DNA from: Brugia malayi
Taxonomy: Eukaryota > Nematoda > Chromadorea > Rhabditida > Onchocercidae
Assembly (NCBI RefSeq): GCF_000002995.4
Contig: NW_025062478.1
Location: 10,660,001-10,724,000, forward strand
Direction: 5' to 3'
DNA: 64,000 bases
The notes beneath the pieces are model-generated. The model ran no database searches. It was not told the DNA's origin and saw only the letters and a list, made by a program, of their open reading frames with translations. Shown here piece by piece: positions 50,949 through 64,000 of the stretch. Each line of letters starts with the position of its first letter. Positions within the stretch are counted from its first letter, which is position 1. The position numbers and the translations under genes were made by a program.

Positions 50949-52075
50949 CATTAATTGTACAAAAAGAAAAAATCCAAATTCTTTTTTTTTTTTTTTTTTA
51001 TTTTCCTTCAATATTGTAAATATTATCACTCAACCATTCATTATTTTGCTTTAAAATTGAAGTACCTGTATTTTTCTTTCTCCCTCTTTCCCTCTCTCCC
51101 TCTCTCTCTTTCATTTGAAATGATTGAATTAATTCAGATCATAAGCCATAGCATAGCTAAGCTAATCCCTTCTTAAGAAAGACATTGTATGGGCGGAAAA
51201 AGACCGAATGAGCAATTCATAAATAATGCATAAATGAGGAAAAGACATATGGCAAAATGATTTTTCACTCAAAACCATAAATAATTTTACGCCACTGTTT
51301 GTGTTTTTCATTTTCCATTTCATTTGCTCATTATTTTGCTGTTTTTTTTTTTTTTTTTTGTGATACAAATTATTTATTCAATTTCTCTCTTCCAAATGAT
51401 ACATTAGCGCCAATTCTTTTCTTATGTTTTTGATTAAGTGATAAAATACGTAAAATGTGAAATTAAAACGTGAAAAAACGTGAAAATATTAATGTATTTA
51501 AAGTTAAAAGTATTAAATGTATTTAAAGTTAAAAATATTAATAATATTTTAATGAATAATAATGTATGTTATTTATTCTTTTTCACACTTCCACCTGTTA
51601 ATTTTAGTGTTTTTAAACTTTTTCAAGCTATAAATTTGTGATGATGGATGAGATTAGCTTAGTTAGATGATTTTTTTTTGGAATTTAGTAAGTATCATTT
51701 AATTGGATGAATTTAGTAAAGGTTAAATTTAAAAAGGATTAATTGAAATTAGATGAATAATGAATGAGTTATCATTAATCGTAGTGATAATTTGAAATAG
51801 TTTACATACTATCACTGATAGTATTATCACTAAACTGTACAATTTTAATTTTTCTTCAAGTGCAAATAGAAAAGTGTAAGAAAGTAAGAAAAAAAATGTG
51901 ATAAGAATGATATATATATCCAATCGATATTTATTCTTGCTCTTTCAAATTTTGTAAACTAATTTTTTTTTTTCCTTTCAAAGTTTACAAATTATTTTAT
52001 TAAATTTTGAACAGTAAATTATGTCTAATCTTTCTTTGCTTTTTTAGTTTAACAACGAAACTTCCTTCTCTAAAC

Positions 52076-52110
52076 TTTACGTTACGTTACGTTACGCTAC
52101 GTTACGTTAC
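52076..52110. repeat. GTTAC pentanucleotide repeat
   Basis: Seven consecutive 5-base units TTTAC/GTTAC/GCTAC, a short microsatellite that includes the ACGTAACG-type half sites. Confidence 0.85.
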
Positions 52111-52183
52111 TATATTACGTACAATGATGTTAAGTATATCTTATCAGAGAGCTAAATGTTATCTCTAATATTTTCATATATTA

Positions 52184-52212
52184 AGAGAGAGAGAGAGAGA
52201 GAGAGAGAAAGA
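52184..52212. repeat. GA dinucleotide microsatellite
   Basis: About 12 uninterrupted AG units followed by AAAGAG. Confidence 0.85.
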
Positions 52213-52410
52213 GTGAGGAATGAAAAGGAAAAAAAAAAGAATTTGAGAATTTCTCTCTTTTTCTAAAAATAAAAATGAAATAAACAGAATTTCTTCAAAG
52301 TTAACAATAAATGAAATTAATTCTTTTTTGTTAATTTCTTTTCTTATAACAAAACTAATTAATTTTATTCCTTTCAATGTTAAAATTTATGAAATGAAGC
52401 AGAAAGGAAC

Positions 52411-52731
52411 ATTTTTAGCTTATCAACTGATTTAGGAAATGAATGATAATGGCAATGATAAGCTGATCAATTGATATGATAATAGCTATTATTAACTCGA
52501 ATACCTAAAGAAAGATCTGATTACCTGAACCTATCAATTATAATAGTTAGTAATTTCTTAGAGTGAATAATATTCATATTTTTAGCTAATCAACTGATTT
52601 AGGAAATGAATGATAATGGCAATGATAAGCTGATCAATTGATATGATAATAGCTATTATTAACTCGAATACCTAAAGAAAGATCTGATTACCTGAACCTA
52701 TCAATTATAATAGTTAGTAATTTCTTAGAGT
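52411..52731. repeat. 167-bp tandem duplication
   Basis: Copy one starts at ATTTTTAGCT at 52411, copy two at 52578. Both run through CAACTGATTTAGGAAATGAA to AATTTCTTAGAGT with almost no differences, so the duplication is recent. Confidence 0.9.
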
Positions 52732-54532
52732 ATTATGAAGCATTTGAATAGGTAAAAATACTAACCATTGATATGATAATCTATCGTTGTGCAAAAAAAA
52801 AATTTTTAGTGAAAAATTTTGTAAAAAAATTAAATTTTATTAATTTGCACCATTTAATTAACAACTTTTTTTAGCGCCTTCAATTTTTTTTCTATTTACA
52901 AAAAAAAAACAAATAGTTTAACTTTGATTTATTTGTTTCAATCTCAAATCTTTTATTTTTTTCAAAAAAAAAAAGTAATGGAAAATTGAAATAATCTGTG
53001 ATTTAATCAATTAAAAATTTATAAATGTTAGTCGATAGGTTAATTAATTAACAATTAATAGCAATTAATAAAATGAATTGTGTTATTTTAATTGATTATA
53101 TCTAATTTCGTCGTTTTTAGTTGATCAAAATATAATTTATCAAATGTACTTTACTCGTTATTTGTTTACTTTTACTATGATATTTAACTTTGTTTTTAAA
53201 TTTCTTATTTTTTTTTAACATGTTTTTTAAATTTCATACTATTACTTAATACTAATTATATCAAAATTTCAAAATGAAATTTGTCACTTTTACTGATCTT
53301 TCAATAATTTCAATTACAAATTTTTTGTTCATTTCAAATTGATTAATTGATGAATCGACGAGAAAATAAATGAAATAAAAATTGTGTGTATTCTTTATTT
53401 TCAGCTAATTAATTAACATTCAGATGGATTTATCAAATTTAATTATTCGTTCTTTGCTACATTCAATCTAAGTTTATTCATTCCTGTTTCTTTCAATAAT
53501 TAAGAATGAAAAAATTTTTGAATTATTTATTGAATTCATAAAAAGAAATGATTTTTGCATATTTAAAAAAGTTTTATTTTTTATTGATTGTAGAAAATGA
53601 TAGCAAGAAAAGAGATTTTAATGATTTAAAAGTTTATTTTCGAAATTTTCGTCTGTGAATTAAGCAAAGCAATAGCGATGCTTCTGTTTATGCCTATCAA
53701 TGATTTCTTTTTTTTTTCTTTTTCATTTAAAGTGCCTAGTAATTTAACGAATTGAATTTGTCCACTGAAAAAAAAAAAAAATAACTCGTAGCCTTGTTTA
53801 TTTCATATTGTTAACTTTTTTCATAAAAATTCCCCCCCCAAAAAAAAAAAAAAAAAAAAAAAGAAAGAATACATTTTGATTTTTTAAGCTCAAAAATTTG
53901 TTTTTTCTCTTTTCAACTATCTATGAAAAAAAAAAATTTTTTTTTGATCCTTTCTTTTTTGCTTCGCTAAGCTCAATTTGTCTGTTTATTATTCTTAAAA
54001 AAAAAAAAAAAAAAAAAACAGAAATTTAAATGAAAATTAAATAGAAAATTAAAATTTAACTTTTTCTAGCTGCTACTACATAATTTTTTAGAGTTTAATT
54101 AATAAAATAATAAGTTTTATTCGCTAATAATTGTATTCATTAATTTGAATTTGTAAATTAATTGGAAATTGCAAAAAAAAAAAAAAAAGAAATTATTGGA
54201 AGCTTCAAGTGATCGAATCATTCATTTTAAAATTACATCCAAACGTTATTTCTTCATTTTAAATTAGTTTACGAATGGATATTTCGTTTCTTCCTAGTTT
54301 AGAAATGAAAATTGTTTTCGATTTTAAATTCATTTCAGCGACGTATTTTTTTTCTTTTTTGTGTGTGTGAATTTATCGCATTGTAATTTGCATAAATGAA
54401 ATTTAAGTTTTTCATCTTTCTGATTTCTTCTTCAAAAGAAATTGTGATTTTTTTGTTTTTTATTTTAGAAAATAATTCTGATATTTTGAATTTGCTTAAA
54501 GAATTGAAATTTGCAGCAATTTGTATTAGCTT

Positions 54533-54800
54533 TTATCAGTGCTAAAAACACTTTTCTTTCAAAACAAACAGTGCTTATACTATGCTTAAGGTATTTCACG
54601 TACGTTACGACATACTTAAAGTATTTCACTTACGTTGCCACATTCAATTCGTTTATAAACGTTTTCATTTATCAGTGCTAAAAACACTTTTCTTTCAAAA
54701 CAAACAGTGCCTATACTATGCTTAAGGTATTTCACGTACGTTACGACATACTTAAGGTATTTGACGTACGCTATCACGTTCAGTTCGTTTATAAACGTTT
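54533..54800. repeat. 136-bp tandem duplication
   Basis: TTATCAGTGCTAAAAACACT starts at 54533 and again at 54669. Both copies continue through CACGTACGTTACGACATACT to CGTTTATAAACGTTT, with scattered substitutions. Confidence 0.88.
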
Positions 54801-55670
54801 GCACTGTTACGCTAAAAAAGCATTCGTTTAGTTAACACTACGAGAGAAAGATTAATTTAAATTTTTTTGTAAAATTAACATTTTGTTGGATGACAATCAT
54901 AAAAAGTTTATTCATATCAGATTGACTTATCCGACGTTACCGCTGGTAATTTTCACTTTTTCTAAAATTTCCTTTTAAGTACAATTTTCTACTTTTATAA
55001 ATTATCGATTAATCTTTAAATTATTGTTCATATCATTGAATTTATCAAACGCATAGCAAATCAAAAAGAGAAAAAAAAAATTATCAAAAATTTTTTTAGC
55101 TAAAAATGCATGCAATCAATGCAAGTAAGTAAGCCTTTCAGTGCAGAAATCAACAAGTATTAATGATTGATATTTAACAGTGATAATTTAACTTTCTCTA
55201 ATCACTTACTCAACTGATATCACATTCAGCTCATTATCATTAGCTATCAGTGATCTGAATTCATTGCAATCATTTATTTTGAACCTTTCGCTATAATACA
55301 ATAATCTTTGAGTTATTACTATGCTTTGGAATATTAAACTTAAGAATTACTTTTATCTTTTCTTTAATTTTCACTCCTTTTCTAGTTCTATTAAAAATTT
55401 CAAAAAATTATCCAACCAGATCAGATCAAATCAAAGTTGCTTCTCATTAAATTGTTTTATCTAATTGATAAATTTTAAGACTTTCAAAAATTTAAGAATG
55501 CATTGAATTAGTTAAAATATGAAGATATTTGTGCAAATTGTTCCCTAATAAGTGATACACTGATAAGAACGAGTGATAACGATATAGCACTAAGTGATAT
55601 CAATTATTATCATAATTGGTCCGTCTTTTTACTTTTGTTGAAATTAAACAAATAATTCAATTCGAAAACA

Positions 55671-55763
55671 AACAATCGCTTAATGTTTACTTTTCTAAAC
55701 AACATAAACTACCAATGAACAATCGCTTAATGTTTACTTTTGTAAACAACATAAACTACCAAT
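55671..55763. repeat. 47-bp tandem duplication upstream of the globin gene
   Basis: AACAATCGCTTAATGTTTAC at 55671 and again at 55718, each continuing to ATAAACTACCAATG. It lies 230-320 bases before the globin start codon, so it duplicates part of the likely promoter. Confidence 0.85.
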
Positions 55764-55991
55764 GTTAATGTTAATAATTACAGTGTGAATTTCGCACTTT
55801 TTTTTTTCGCAAAAATTTTGCTAGATGGAATGAAATTGAGTAAAAATTCATTTTATCATTGCTTTTGTTGCGATTATATATTTAATAATTTCAGATTAAA
55901 TGGTTGAATAAAATCATACATTGATCATTTGTTTATGATTTTAAAATTTATTTAAAGCACTAAAATATTAACTAAATGTACTGAAATTTGA

Positions 55992-63021
<7,030 letters not shown>

Positions 63022-63068
63022 ATGATTAGCAAAATGAGTGATCCATTATTAATACTAATTACATACTG

Positions 63069-63074
63069 AATAAA
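63069..63074 (+). terminator. Polyadenylation signal of the globin gene
   Basis: AATAAA 48 bases after the stop codon. Confidence 0.55.
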
Positions 63075-63830
63075 ACTTTTATAAAAATTGTCCTGAATTT
63101 CGATGAACATTTCAGGAAAGTTAAATATGACGAATGTCACATTAGGCAATGACAAACAAACAGTGATTGATAATTGATCAAAATCATTTCAAAATCAGGT
63201 AGGAAGAGAAGCAAAAGCTTGAATACGAATGTGATATCAGTGATTTATCATTTATCAGAAATTACTTCATGCAAATGATATTTATTATCAAATTGAGTTG
63301 GACTAATTTGCAAGCCGTAATCTTGGATAGCTTAGCTTTATTTTGATAAGCATTACAAATAAGCAAATAATTTATCAACAGTTTAACATTTTTATCAAAT
63401 TTATAAATTAATGAAGTTTATACTTTTACTTGATATATTCTTAACTTAACTTAAGCTTCGCGCTGTTCTTTCTTTTCTTTATCAAAATGACATATCAGTG
63501 ATAACAAACTAGTTTTTAGCTAGATGACAAAGTGATAAATTTGAAATTTGAATTATGATAGAGTTTAGAAAGCTCAGATAATTCGGCCAACACATATTGT
63601 TATGTACTCTTTGTGCTTTTTTTTTTCATTTCATTTCATTAAAATTTATATTGCAAAATAAATTTTAAATATGTGACAAAATAAACAAACAAATTGTTAG
63701 GAAAAGAAAATGGCTTATAATTAATTATATTTTAGTGTCATTGTTCAGCATATGAAACATTTGAAATTAAAACATTTTTTTCTCATCCACCAATTTAGCT
63801 CCTTTATCAAATCATTACAACTCAATATAT

Positions 63831-63896
63831 GTACCTGTACCTGCACCTGTACCTGCACCTGTACCTGTACCTGTACCTGTACCAGCACCTGTACCT
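63831..63896. repeat. Hexanucleotide ACCTGT/ACCTGC repeat
   Basis: About eleven tandem six-base units GTACCT/GCACCT, with mild T/C variation and one AGCACC unit. Confidence 0.9.
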
Positions 63897-64000
63897 ATAT
63901 CTGTTATTTGTTTGCATAAATATTATATTAATCGATTTACAAATAGGTAAGAAGGATTTCAAGTACTTTTTTTCTCTTATAATTGTCTAATGTGAAAAAC

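Larger units (their letters stand above)
46946..55991. other. Gene-poor, very AT-rich region of about 9 kb
   Basis: I see no exon series, conserved domain or RNA gene. The region holds dense homopolymer runs and several tandem duplications listed separately (50456, 52076, 52411, 54533, 55671). Near 55560-55610 there is a run of GTGATA/TGATAA words. It lies between the cysteine-rich gene (minus) and the globin gene (plus), so both promoters are somewhere in it. Confidence 0.55.
63022..64000. other. Globin 3' flank and intergenic sequence
   Basis: A polyadenylation signal AATAAA lies at 63069-63074. The rest is AT-rich with no supported gene up to the window end, apart from the hexamer repeat at 63831. 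Confidence 0.55.

Noticed and set aside
46946..55991. Search for transposon terminal repeats, reverse transcriptase or transposase remnants, and Wolbachia-like inserts
   Set aside because: No coding trace, terminal inverted repeats or base-composition island of that kind could be seen by eye; only local tandem duplications.

Overview
This window looks like nuclear DNA of a nematode, most likely a spirurid/filarial-type (clade III) worm. The DNA is very AT-rich, with short T-rich acceptors (TTTTCAG/TTTTAG) and many small phase-matched introns. Gene content is typical of nematodes: a Patched-related (PTR) protein, an Srt-type chemoreceptor, an MLK-1-like kinase and a divergent globin. The genus is an inference. 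I reconstructed nine protein genes from both strands by following reading frame and splice phase. In all eight complete genes the exon lengths sum to a multiple of three and end in a stop codon. One, the four-helix gene, has two frame-compatible splice choices.

Left part (1-23 kb), compact and conserved: the 5' part of a TUG/ASPSCR1 homologue (minus, runs off the left edge); a 22-exon mixed-lineage kinase MLK-1 homologue (minus, 3312-13033); then a same-strand plus cluster made of AP-1 sigma (14055-16010), tubulin cofactor E (16767-20136) and cyclin Q (20578-22562). The spacing of this cluster, and acceptor-like sites just before each ATG, suggest trans-splicing and a possible operon. MLK-1 and AP-1 sigma diverge from a shared 1-kb promoter region.

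Middle part (23-47 kb), membrane and secreted proteins, all on the minus strand: a 17-exon PTR (23330-31856), an Srt-like 7TM receptor (34023-37519), an unrecognised four-helix membrane protein (42026-43722) and a small secreted cysteine-rich protein (45309-46945). Several tandem arrays here are rich in TGATAA/TTATCA words, the core of GATA-factor sites.

Right part (47-64 kb): about 9 kb with no gene I can support, rich in homopolymers and tandem duplications, then an eight-exon globin-domain protein with a long N-terminal extension (plus, 55992-63021).

The most unusual signal is structural. At least three tandem arrays (36-bp and 22-bp units in the PTR gene, 56-bp units in the globin gene) start inside an exon end and repeat its 5' splice site into the intron. 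A fourth (128-bp units, globin intron 2) starts at the donor itself. In the PTR 36-bp array every unit stays in frame, so the choice of donor could insert multiples of 12 residues into a sterol-sensing-domain helix. No mobile elements, CRISPR arrays, rRNA genes or convincing tRNA genes were found.
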